From Shewanella sp. OPT22 (lineage in GTDB: Bacteria > Pseudomonadota > Gammaproteobacteria > Enterobacterales > Shewanellaceae): a stretch of 64,000 bases of DNA. Each line of letters starts with the position of its first letter. Position 1 is the first letter of the stretch. This document shows positions 16,301 through 25,400 of the stretch, piece after piece. Location of the stretch: positions 290,841-354,840 of the forward strand of contig NZ_PGVH01000040.1 in assembly GCF_004168585.1 (NCBI RefSeq), given 5' to 3'. The translations under genes and the position numbers were made by a program. The notes beneath the pieces were generated by a model. That model did not search any database. It was not told the DNA's origin and saw nothing but the letters and a program-made list of their open reading frames with translations.

Positions 16301-19300
16301 CTCAAATCGAACAAGCATCACCTCAAACAGGCAGCCAAACTGCAGCTTCAGGGGATACATTAGGCGCTTTCTTTAGTGCTCAAGATCAAGTAGCACAACT
16401 GCATCAACAATTTTTATCGATTCCAAAACAATATGGCGATACTTTTAGCGAGTTAATGGCTGAACAAGCGAAAATGGCCAGTAAAGGTTTAGCAATTCCA
16501 GAAGCGTTAACGCGTTCAATGGAAATGTTCCACCAGCACCAAAGCCAAACATTGCAAAGCCATGAACAATTCATGCAGTTGCAAGCTGAGCAAAATCAAG
16601 CCGCCCTTTCCTTGCTCAATGGCGTTGCACCGCAAGCTCAACGTATCGCAATGAATGTCGCTAAACCTTCAGTTCAAGCGAGTACACCGTTACATTCAGT
16701 TCAACCACAAGTTACAGCCACGAAGCCAGCCACCGCTGCTCCAGTAGCAAAAGCTCAGCCTCTCCCTGTTATTGAAACGCCTAAAGCTGAATCGTCGATT
16801 TCAGAATCGAGCTTGAATGCAGATCAAGTCCAACAAACCATGCTTAACGTTGTTGCAGATAAAACTGGCTACCCAACTGAAATGCTTGATTTAACGATGG
16901 ATATGGAAGCTGATTTAGGTATCGACTCCATCAAACGTGTTGAAATCTTAGGTACCGTTCAAGATCAATTACCAGAGCTACCTGAACTGAGCGCAGAAGA
17001 TTTAGCAGAGTGTCGAACCTTAGGTGAGATTGTCAGTTACATGAATAGCCAGTTAGGAAGTTCATCGACGGCTAACGCTAATCGTGTAGAAACAACAGCT
17101 GCAGTATCCAGTAGCGTTACTGGCGATCAAGTTCAGCAAATCATGCTTGATGTAGTAGCCGATAAGACGGGCTACCCAACCGAGATGCTCGACTTAGCAA
17201 TGGATATGGAAGCTGACCTTGGCATCGATTCCATTAAACGTGTTGAAATCTTAGGTACCGTTCAAGACCAACTACCCGAATTACCAGAACTGAGTGCAGA
17301 AGATTTAGCTGAATGTCGCACGTTAGGTGAAATTGTCGCTTACATGAATAGCCAGTTAGATCATTCTCCAGCGATCTCCTTCCAAGTTGAGCCAATTATT
17401 GCTGCAACAAAGAGCCTAACGAGCAATCTAGTACAGCAAACCATGCTTGATGTTGTAGCCGACAAAACGGGCTACCCGGCTGAAATGCTAGACCTTGCAA
17501 TGGATATGGAAGCCGACTTAGGCATTGACTCAATCAAACGAGTGGAAATTTTGGGTACGGTTCAAGACCAGTTACCTGAACTGCCAGAATTGAGTGCAGA
17601 AGATTTAACCGAGTGCCGCACACTTGGAGAAATTGTCACTTACATGAACAGCCAGCTTGGTGATTCATCTCCTGTTGAGCCTAAAGTTGAACCCGCTTTT
17701 TCATCAACCAGTAACCTGACCAGTGACCAGGTCCAACAAACTATGCTTAATGTGGTCGCCGACAAGACGGGTTACCCTGCTGAAATGCTTGATCTTGCAA
17801 TGGATATGGAGACCGACTTAGGCATTGATTCTATCAAACGAGTCGAGATTCTAGGTACAGTGCAAGATCAATTACCTGAACTCCCAGAATTGAACGCTGA
17901 AGACTTAGCCGAATGCAGAACGCTCGGTGAAATCGTGGCCTACATGAATAGCCAATTGAGTGCGTCGCCTTTAAGCCCAACTCAAGTCATCGTTGAGCCC
18001 GCTGCCAATGCAGAGTTAGTGATAACAGACGTCGAACTTCCACCACACAGCGAGGTAGCATTAAAAAAGCTGCCAGCGGCGATTAATGCAGAGTTAAACT
18101 TTCCAAAAGACAGTGTCGTTATCATCAATGATGACGGACAGAATGCAGGCCTACTTGCAGAAAAGTTAACAGCTAAAGGTTTAATCGTCGCAGTTATTCA
18201 TGCTCCCGTTGACATACTTGAGCAACAATCTCCAGTGAACAGTGATATTACTCAAATCACTCTTGAAAATATTTCAGATAAAAGCATTGAAGATGCATTA
18301 ACACAAATCCAATCATTAGGGCATATTGCAGGATTTATTCATCTGCAACCCAAAGGTTTGAACTCACAAGCAACCGCTGTTGAGTTATCTGAGTCCGCAA
18401 TGACTCATGTAGAAAGTGCATTTTTATGGGCAAAACACTTACAACCTGTTTTAGCTTCTAACTCAGTTGCTCGCTTTGTCACGACAAGTCGCATTGATGG
18501 TGGCTTTGGATATTTCAATGCTGAATTAACATCTCAGTCTGAACTTAACCAAGCTGCACTAGCAGGGTTAACCAAGACCTTAAGCCACGAATGGCAAAAA
18601 GTAAGTTGTAAGGCACTTGATATTGAGCCTGAACTAGAATCTAACTTCTTTGCCGATGCCATCATCGCTGAGTTTGCGACTCAACATGATGTGGTCGAAG
18701 TTGGGATAACAAAAGAACAACGATTCACACTGGTTGCCACTGAAACTGCGGAACAACAATCTACAGCAGCAGATATTTCCACTACCGATAAAATATTGGT
18801 CACGGGTGGTGCAAAAGGTGTCACCTTAAAGTGTGCATTAGCACTTGCAGTAAAGAGCAAAGCGCATTTCATTTTGGCTGGGCGCAGTGATCACCTTGAA
18901 ACCAATCAACTTCCTGATTGGGCAAAAGGCAAAGTTGAATCTGAATTAAAAGCGGCTGCGATAGCGGAGCTACAAGCCCAGAATAAAAAGCCAACACCAA
19001 AATTAGTCAACGAGTTGATTAAGCCGGTAAACAGCAGTCTAGAAATTGCCAATGCATTGCAACAATTTGAACAAGTTGGCGCCAGTGCTGAGTACATATC
19101 TTTAGATATTATTTGTGCTGAGCATGTGCAAACTACCTTGTCGACATTGAGTGCTATCACACCCATTACTGGATTAATTCATGGTGCAGGCGTATTGGCC
19201 GACAAGCACATTCAAGATAAAACCCTTGATGAATTATCTCGTGTTTACGGCACAAAAGTGTCTGGTTTGAAACACATTTTATCTGCACTGCAACTTGATT

Positions 19301-20478
19301 CACTTAAGCTTGTTGCTCTGTTCTCTTCTGCTGCTGGTTTTTACGGTAACGAAGGACAAAGCGACTATGCGATGAGTAATGAAATTCTTAATAAAGTAGC
19401 ATTACAACTCTCACAAAAGTTACCTAAAACTAAAGTCATCAGTTTTGACTGGGGACCTTGGGATGGTGGCATGGTCAATGAGGCACTGAAAAAAATGTTC
19501 ATTGAACGTGGTGTTTACGTCATTCCTTTAGACGCAGGTGCAGCACTATTTGCTGAAAAGATACTGAGTGAATCTGCAAGCCAATTGTTAATTGGCTCAG
19601 ATATGCAAGGCAACTCATCAGCGGATACAGGAACCGAAGTAAAAAAGCTTAATGCGGATCTAGCACAATCTGACTTAGCGTTAGATCCGCAGCAACTTGG
19701 TTTAATCGAACACCATAAAATCAATGGGAACCCGGTGTTGCCGACAGTGTGTGCACTGCAATGGCTACAACAGCAAGCTGAGGCTCAAACCAATCAGTCG
19801 CTAAAGGTATTGGATTATCAATTACTCAAAGGCGTGGTGTTCGACTCTCAATCTGTGAAGTTAATGAGTTTGAAGTTAGAGCAACAAGGCCAAGCGTACT
19901 TAGCGACCATTTGGTGTGATAACAAGCCACAATATAAGGCTCGCTTAATCAGCGTCATGGCAAGTGAAGCTTTAATTTTGTTAGATAAAGCAATTGCAGA
20001 GCATCAAGTTTCTGGCACTAAGCTGTATCAAAACGGCAGTTTATTCCATGGCCCAAAACTACAAGCCATCAAAAAAGTGACTCATTTTGATGGTTCAGGG
20101 TTAATCGCCGATATTCAATTACCCCAATTGTCGGTAAGTGATTGGGGAGCATTTTCTGCGAATGATAAATACAATGCGGTTGCTTCAGACGCTTTATTAC
20201 AAGCTATGCTGATATGGGCAAGATTACAGCACAATCAAGCCAGCTTGCCTGTCAGCATTGGTGAGTTTGTTTGTGTTTCAGCGTTGAAAAATGATGAAGT
20301 AGGCAGACTGGTTTTGAATATTGTTCAGGACAGTAAAACAGGCATTATTGCTGATGTGGCGTTATATCATCAAAACGGTGATTTAAGCTGTTACATGAAA
20401 CAAACCAAAGTCAGTCTTAGCCTTACACTCGTTTTCGAACCTTTTGCTGATGTAGAAGCGAGCGGGGCTGTTAGCTAG
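13321..20478 (+). CDS. pfaA: PUFA synthase subunit PfaA (KS-MAT-4xACP-KR-DH-like)
   Basis: 2385 aa iterative polyketide/fatty-acid synthase subunit. Ketosynthase 1-460 with Cys214 (VVDAACAGS), the HGTGTAAGD and GHTKATAGTAG histidine motifs. Malonyl-CoA:ACP transacylase ~560-890 with Ser677 (GGHSFGELSAL). A linker with an acidic/basic repeat (VEKVVEKIIEKTVE) and a Gln-rich stretch follows. Four tandem ACPs carry phosphopantetheine serines 1203, 1304, 1404 and 1504. Ketoreductase ~1815-2060 has LVTGGAKGVT and the Ser2003/Tyr2016 pair. The C-terminus (~2110-2380) has the hot-dog dehydratase-like HHKINGNPVLP histidine motif. Four ACPs is at the low end of published PfaA proteins (4-9); number correlates with yield. 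Stop overlaps pfaB. Confidence 0.97.
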   Translation: MSQQDKRLNKRLKDTPIAIVGMASIFANSRYVNEYWDLISDEINAITDIPESHWRADDYYDSNKSTPDKIYCKRGGFLPDVDFNPMEFGLPPNILELTDTSQLLSLVVAKEVLADANLSEDYDRDRIGITLGIGGGQQISQSMNARLQYPVLRQVFKNSGISDEDSEMLIQKVQDQYVPWEENSFPGSLGNVTAGRVANRFNLGGMNCVVDAACAGSLAAIRMALTELTEHRSDMMITGGVDTDNSPYMYMSFSKTPAFTDKENITPFDESSSGMMIGEGIGMIAIKRLEDAERDGDKIYAVIKGIGASSDGKFKSIYAPCPEGQAKALYRAYDDAGFAPDSVGLIEAHGTGTAAGDVAEFNGLNSVFSENNNQKQHIALGSIKSQIGHTKATAGTAGLIKAALSLHHKVLPPTINVNNPNPKLGVEDSPFYINSETRPWIAKADDTPRRAGISSFGFGGTNFHVVLEEYTQEHEEYPYRQRNVATSLLIDAPTKSQLISQLEQIKQTGVDLNALAKSYSHRKLADSNHRIGFVVSSVTELEKELVNAMIRLASDESEWQLPSGTSYQAQATKGKVAALFAGQGSQFVNMGKTLACNFPELRQQVALSDKVFIENSQPSLSSKLFPIPVFSEQERKSQLADLTNTAFAQSAIGALSVAQFDLLTKAGFKAELFGGHSFGELSALYASGVLSRQDYTTLAFARGQAMASAPEGVDTGNMAAVILPAESDALEKLHTIIEQFDGVKIANDNSDIQQVIAGDSNALAQCSKVIKEELGYKVVSLPVSGAFHTPLVAHAQQPFADAINDVEFNSPLGTVFSNATANAYPADNKQIQKQFTEHMLQSVHFRQQVREMYAAGARIFVEFGPKDILQKLVKANLTKHSEDIKVISLNPNAKGDSDKQYRQAAMQLAVAGIELSNIDPYKADISHPETAAGMSFKLNGNNYISPATQQKMQTSLKTGEVSTQIEYVDREVEKVVEKIIEKTVESPMTSNKTPQIEQASPQTGSQTAASGDTLGAFFSAQDQVAQLHQQFLSIPKQYGDTFSELMAEQAKMASKGLAIPEALTRSMEMFHQHQSQTLQSHEQFMQLQAEQNQAALSLLNGVAPQAQRIAMNVAKPSVQASTPLHSVQPQVTATKPATAAPVAKAQPLPVIETPKAESSISESSLNADQVQQTMLNVVADKTGYPTEMLDLTMDMEADLGIDSIKRVEILGTVQDQLPELPELSAEDLAECRTLGEIVSYMNSQLGSSSTANANRVETTAAVSSSVTGDQVQQIMLDVVADKTGYPTEMLDLAMDMEADLGIDSIKRVEILGTVQDQLPELPELSAEDLAECRTLGEIVAYMNSQLDHSPAISFQVEPIIAATKSLTSNLVQQTMLDVVADKTGYPAEMLDLAMDMEADLGIDSIKRVEILGTVQDQLPELPELSAEDLTECRTLGEIVTYMNSQLGDSSPVEPKVEPAFSSTSNLTSDQVQQTMLNVVADKTGYPAEMLDLAMDMETDLGIDSIKRVEILGTVQDQLPELPELNAEDLAECRTLGEIVAYMNSQLSASPLSPTQVIVEPAANAELVITDVELPPHSEVALKKLPAAINAELNFPKDSVVIINDDGQNAGLLAEKLTAKGLIVAVIHAPVDILEQQSPVNSDITQITLENISDKSIEDALTQIQSLGHIAGFIHLQPKGLNSQATAVELSESAMTHVESAFLWAKHLQPVLASNSVARFVTTSRIDGGFGYFNAELTSQSELNQAALAGLTKTLSHEWQKVSCKALDIEPELESNFFADAIIAEFATQHDVVEVGITKEQRFTLVATETAEQQSTAADISTTDKILVTGGAKGVTLKCALALAVKSKAHFILAGRSDHLETNQLPDWAKGKVESELKAAAIAELQAQNKKPTPKLVNELIKPVNSSLEIANALQQFEQVGASAEYISLDIICAEHVQTTLSTLSAITPITGLIHGAGVLADKHIQDKTLDELSRVYGTKVSGLKHILSALQLDSLKLVALFSSAAGFYGNEGQSDYAMSNEILNKVALQLSQKLPKTKVISFDWGPWDGGMVNEALKKMFIERGVYVIPLDAGAALFAEKILSESASQLLIGSDMQGNSSADTGTEVKKLNADLAQSDLALDPQQLGLIEHHKINGNPVLPTVCALQWLQQQAEAQTNQSLKVLDYQLLKGVVFDSQSVKLMSLKLEQQGQAYLATIWCDNKPQYKARLISVMASEALILLDKAIAEHQVSGTKLYQNGSLFHGPKLQAIKKVTHFDGSGLIADIQLPQLSVSDWGAFSANDKYNAVASDALLQAMLIWARLQHNQASLPVSIGEFVCVSALKNDEVGRLVLNIVQDSKTGIIADVALYHQNGDLSCYMKQTKVSLSLTLVFEPFADVEASGAVS
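16822..17955 (+). repeat. Four ~300-bp tandem repeats encoding ACP domains
   Basis: Units begin near 16822, 17125, 17425 and 17725 with spacing 303, 300 and 300 bases. Each encodes DLGIDSIKRVEILGTVQDQL and PELPEL with almost no amino-acid change, while many third-codon positions differ. This points to long-standing selection on protein sequence instead of a fresh duplication. Unit 4 differs by METDLG for MEADLG and LNAED for LSAED. Linkers between units are variable and Ser/Pro/Val-rich. Confidence 0.95.
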
Positions 20479-22421
20479 TGTTGAAGCCAATGCAACTCGG
20501 TGAAAATCAACGTTTAAGAATTGCGGTCATTTCTGTTGATAGAAATGACCGTAACCGGTTAAATGAGATTGAATCAAAACTGCAATGTCAAACTTGTCTA
20601 AACGCCAATGGTATAGGCATCGATAACGTGTTTAAGCAAGTTATTGAAGTAACCGCAACATCAGCAATAAAGGTTCAGTATGAGCAACAGTATTTGTATT
20701 TTGTTGATGATATTGCTTGTGCAAAATTAAAACTGCACCCACATGCTTATTTGTGTGGGTTTGCTACAACAACGTCGAAGATTGAAGCTCAAGCAAGAGC
20801 CTTATTGCAATCCAAACGTAAACCAGAGCACGCAGTAAAATTCGAATCTGATGTACCCTTTTCAGGATTCCTTGATGCCATTAATGCATTGGCTTCAAGG
20901 ACTCTCACAACACAATCAGGACAAAATAACTATTGGTTTATGCCGCAACATCAACCAAGAGTATTACAACTCGACTTTGAAGTATCTGGTCGTTATTCAT
21001 CTCTGATTCTAGTGCAAGGGACTGAGTGCGAAAAAGCCAAGCCGTTACTTAATTCAGAGCAACTTTTTTTTGTTATTTGCGGAAACTCAATTGATGATGT
21101 TGTTGCGCAGGCAAAGCAGTGCCAGATAGAAATAGCCTCATCCCAAGAGCAGAATAACAACGTCACTTTAAATGATCGCAATCTAAGTCGGTACAACCCA
21201 AACACTAAGCTTGCACTTGTTCTTCAAGCTAAAAATATTCCGCAGCTGGTTCAAGAACTTCAGCTCTTCTTCACTGCTGTACTGAATAATCAAAATCAAG
21301 AAAATTGGCGGTGGCAAACCCCTAACGGCAGTTGCTTCTTTGTGGGTGAGCACTTGAATAGAACAGGGCTGACTTTTGTTTATCCTGGAGTGGGAACAAC
21401 CTACTCAAATATGCTATCTGAGTTGCACGAGTTCTTCCCTACGCTCTATCAAGAGTTAGATAAGCAGCTTGATTTAGCTGCCATGTTACAGGCTGAAAGC
21501 TACTATTCTGATGATGTTTTACAACCAACGTTAAGCCAACAAGCTATCAGTGGTGTCGGTGTCAGCTACTTATTCACTCGACTGCTTATCAATGAATTTA
21601 AAGTGACCCCGGATTTTGCGCTTGGCTATTCCATGGGTGAATCCGCCATGTGGGCCAGCTTAAATATTTGGAATCAGCCTGAAACATTAATTGAGAAAAC
21701 CGCCACCAGTGACATTTTTAATCAGCAAATTTCTGGTGAGCTCCAAGCAGTCAGAAGTGAGTGGCAACTCAAGGCCAATGAACACATTAACTGGAACAGT
21801 TTTGTGGTTCGAGCATCTGCTGCTGAAATAGGAACACTGACTCGTGATTATCCAAAAGTTTACCTTGTGATTACCCAGGGTGAAACCTGTGTGATTGCGG
21901 GCGATGAACATCAATGCAAAGCTTTGCTACAACAACTTGGTAAACGTGGTCTTGCCAGTAATATGGTAACGGCAATGCACACGCCCGCATCTAAAAGAGT
22001 GAAACCACAACTTACTGAATTTTATACGTTGCCATTAATAGCAGCTGCAAGCAAAACGCAGTTCATCAGTGCATCATCAAATAAAATTATTAACGGTCGA
22101 GATAATCATGCGATCGCTAAATCAATTGCTACAACCTTTACTGAACCGCTAGACTTTTCACAGACCATTGAAACTGCGAAACAACACGGCGGTAATATAT
22201 TTTTAGAAGTTGGCGCTGACCGTCAAACCGCCAGTATCATCGAAAAAATCACTAAAAACGATACTGAAACACACTGCCTTGCCATAAACAGTAAAGGTCA
22301 GCCAACCATCACCAGTTTATTAAAATGCATAGCACAATTGATAAGCCTACGAATACCAATATCAATTGTTCCACTCCTGCATTGTAAAGAAAAAGAAGGA
22401 AGCGCTTCAGTCCATGAATAA
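20478..22421 (+). CDS. pfaB: PUFA synthase subunit PfaB (acyltransferase)
   Basis: 647 aa. N-terminal ~270 residues are poorly conserved and do not show an intact catalytic ketosynthase motif. The C-terminal half is an acyltransferase with Ser385 in DFALGYSMGESAMW and the later MHTPASKRVKPQL segment. PfaB is described as a determinant of whether EPA or DHA is the final product, but I cannot read chain length from sequence. The start is GTG at 20478, overlapping the last base of the pfaA TAG stop; a TTG directly follows. It is a bit shorter than PfaB proteins I recall (700-770 aa), the difference being N-terminal. Confidence 0.9.
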   Translation: MLKPMQLGENQRLRIAVISVDRNDRNRLNEIESKLQCQTCLNANGIGIDNVFKQVIEVTATSAIKVQYEQQYLYFVDDIACAKLKLHPHAYLCGFATTTSKIEAQARALLQSKRKPEHAVKFESDVPFSGFLDAINALASRTLTTQSGQNNYWFMPQHQPRVLQLDFEVSGRYSSLILVQGTECEKAKPLLNSEQLFFVICGNSIDDVVAQAKQCQIEIASSQEQNNNVTLNDRNLSRYNPNTKLALVLQAKNIPQLVQELQLFFTAVLNNQNQENWRWQTPNGSCFFVGEHLNRTGLTFVYPGVGTTYSNMLSELHEFFPTLYQELDKQLDLAAMLQAESYYSDDVLQPTLSQQAISGVGVSYLFTRLLINEFKVTPDFALGYSMGESAMWASLNIWNQPETLIEKTATSDIFNQQISGELQAVRSEWQLKANEHINWNSFVVRASAAEIGTLTRDYPKVYLVITQGETCVIAGDEHQCKALLQQLGKRGLASNMVTAMHTPASKRVKPQLTEFYTLPLIAAASKTQFISASSNKIINGRDNHAIAKSIATTFTEPLDFSQTIETAKQHGGNIFLEVGADRQTASIIEKITKNDTETHCLAINSKGQPTITSLLKCIAQLISLRIPISIVPLLHCKEKEGSASVHE

Positions 22422-25400
22422 AATTGCCATTGTCGGACTTTCCGCACGTTACCCCCAAGCGAATGATGCCAATCAGTTTTGGCAAAACTTGCTGAATAAA
22501 ACCGATGCGCGCAGTCACTTAACTGCTGAAAAACTGGCCGCTAACCCTACCGATTATTCAGGGATACAAGGTGAGTCAGACCGTTTTTATTGCGATCAGG
22601 GCGGCTACATTTCGGATTTCAAATTCGATGACTCAGGCTATCGAATACCAGCAAATGAATTGAATGCCCTTGATGACAGTTTTTTATGGGCATTGGATTG
22701 CAGTAAAAAAGCCTTACTGGATGCCAACATCGATTTAGCGGATGCCAGCTTAGCTCGTTGCGGTATCGTGATGGGCAGTTTGTCTTTCCCGACCGCTAAA
22801 TCCAACGAAACCTTCTTACCGATATACCACAAAGCGGTTGAAAAAGGATTACAACAAAAATTTGAACAAGCCAATTTCAAGCTAACTGACTTTCAAGGGC
22901 AGCAAACGGTATATACCCGAAGTTCAAACACCAAAAGTCACTTATCGGTATCTCATAATGCTTCGCACATTATTCATCAAGCACTTGGCCTTGGTGGCAG
23001 TCAGCTCAGTTTAGATGCCGCTTGTGCCAGCTCGGTTTATGCCGTTAAGCTGGCTTGCGACTACCTCAATACTGGCAAAGCGGATTTGATGCTAGCCGGT
23101 GCGGTATCGGGTGCAGACCCTTTCTTTATCAATATGGGGTTTTCAATTTTTCACGCTTACCCAGAAAACGGGCAGTCTGCGCCTTTTGATGCTAACAGCC
23201 AAGGGTTATTTGCTGGTGAAGGTGCCGGCGTTATCGCTTTAAAACGCCTTAGCGATGCTCAACGTGACGGTGATAAAATTTACGCTGTAATCAGTGGTAT
23301 TGGTCTATCAAACGATGGTAAAGGTCAATTCGTATTAAGTCCAAACTCTAAAGGGCAAGTACAAGCTTTTGAGCGTGCATATGAATCTGCGCAAACACCA
23401 GCAAAAGATATCGAAGTGATAGAGTGTCACGCTACTGGAACACCATTAGGCGATAAAGTAGAACTCACCTCAATGGAGCAGTTTTTTACAGACAAGCTAC
23501 GAGGTGAACAAGCTCCACTTATTGGCTCTGCAAAATCAAATTTGGGACACTTACTGACGGCTGCAGGTATGCCTGGGATCATGAAAATGATCTTTGCGAT
23601 GGAAACCCAAACGCTGCCCGCCAGTATTAATCTCAGTGAAGCAATTCACTCGCCAAATCAGCTGTTCAGTCATAACAACATACCGACTGAAACGACAGCT
23701 TGGCCGGTAAAAGTAAATAATGACCGACGCCATGCGGGTGTTTCAGTGTTTGGTTTTGGTGGCTGTAATGCGCATATGCTTCTGGAAACTTATGTCGCTG
23801 GAGAGCAAAACAATACATCGATAACTCAACCACAAAATGAGTTTTCTATCACTGGTATTGGTGCTCATTTCGGAAAATTTAGCAGTGTTAACCAAATTCA
23901 TCAGGCCATCAAAGATAAACAGTCGGCTTTCATTGATGTGCCCCTGCTTCGTTGGAAAGGCCTACAGCACCATACCGGATTATTAAATGATTTCGGCTTA
24001 GCTCAAGTGCCTCTTGGTGGGTACATTGAAAATTTCGATTTTGATTTTTTACGCTACAAAGTTCCACCGAATGAAGATGACCGACTGATCGCACAGCAAT
24101 TGCTCTTGATCAAAGTAGCGGATGAAGCCATTCGCGATGCCAAGCTTCAAACAGGCAGTAAAGTGGCCGTGTTAGTCGCTATGGAAACGGAAGCAGAATT
24201 ACACCAATTCCGTGGTCGAGTGAACCTGCATACTCAATTGGCAGCTAGCTTTACTGAGCATGGTATCTCACTGTCAGACGATGAATGTCAGCAGCTTGAA
24301 GCGTTATCAATGGATAGCGTGTTAGATGCTGCCAAGTTAAATCAATACACCAGTTTCATCGGCAACATTATGGCCAGTAGAATCTCATCGTTATGGGACT
24401 TTAACGGACCAGCCTTTACGATTTCAGCCGCTGAACACTCAGTAGCTCGCTGCTTAGATGTAGCAGAGAATATGATGAGCCAAGAACATTACGATGCCAT
24501 CGTAATTGCGTCCGTAGATTTAACAGGAAGTGCAGAGCAAGTCATTGTTAATAACCAGCGCCATGACGTCAATATCGTTCCAAATGCTGATTTAGATAAA
24601 TGGAACATTGGTGAAGCTGCTGGTGCAATAGTTCTGCAAACCACTGGTATCCAATCTAGCAGTTATGGAAATGTGTCGAGTTTAAGCTTTGTTCCTCAGC
24701 ACGATCATTTTGATGAAACGGCTGAATCCATCATCGAACATAATAACGCCATTGAACACGGAATGAACGTCGACCAGCAACACCATTCTGCTCAGCAGCT
24801 ATTCGGTCATACGTTTGCCGCATCAGGCATGACATCATTGATCAATAGCTTATTGGATTTGCCACAACAAACGCAAAACTCAATACGTATTCGCACTGAG
24901 GCTGAAAACCAATATTCAGAATTTGTGGTGAATCAGAACGTTCAACAACAAGACCAATTATTGTCTCGCTTGTCACAAGATCTCACTTGGAGCGACCAAA
25001 AACATTTGATCAAAACCGTCAGCTTAGGTGGTAGAGATATTATCAAACATATTGTGGAAACCGATCTTACTGACATGGAACAACTCACATCAAAAATGAA
25101 GTCCATTACAGCACCAAAACAAACACAAGATAAGCCAGAGTTCAGCCCAACAGCCACAACTTCTGATCTACAAGCGCTTATGCAAAATCAAACCCAAGCT
25201 CGTAATGCTCATATGGCGTTCTTGAAAACCAGAGAACAAGGGTTAAAAATCGCTGAAGCTTTGATGAAACAGCAAGCTGGTTTATCTGAATACAATGAAT
25301 ACGATACAAATACTGACGCATCTGGTTATGTCCTTAAAAACAAACCTTCAGATACGTATAAAGCCACAGAAGCGAGTAGTCATCCACACACACTAGCGAA

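Noticed and set aside
16822..17955. Tandem repeat array as CRISPR or satellite
   Set aside because: The 300-bp units are in frame and encode ACP domains with the phosphopantetheine serine.
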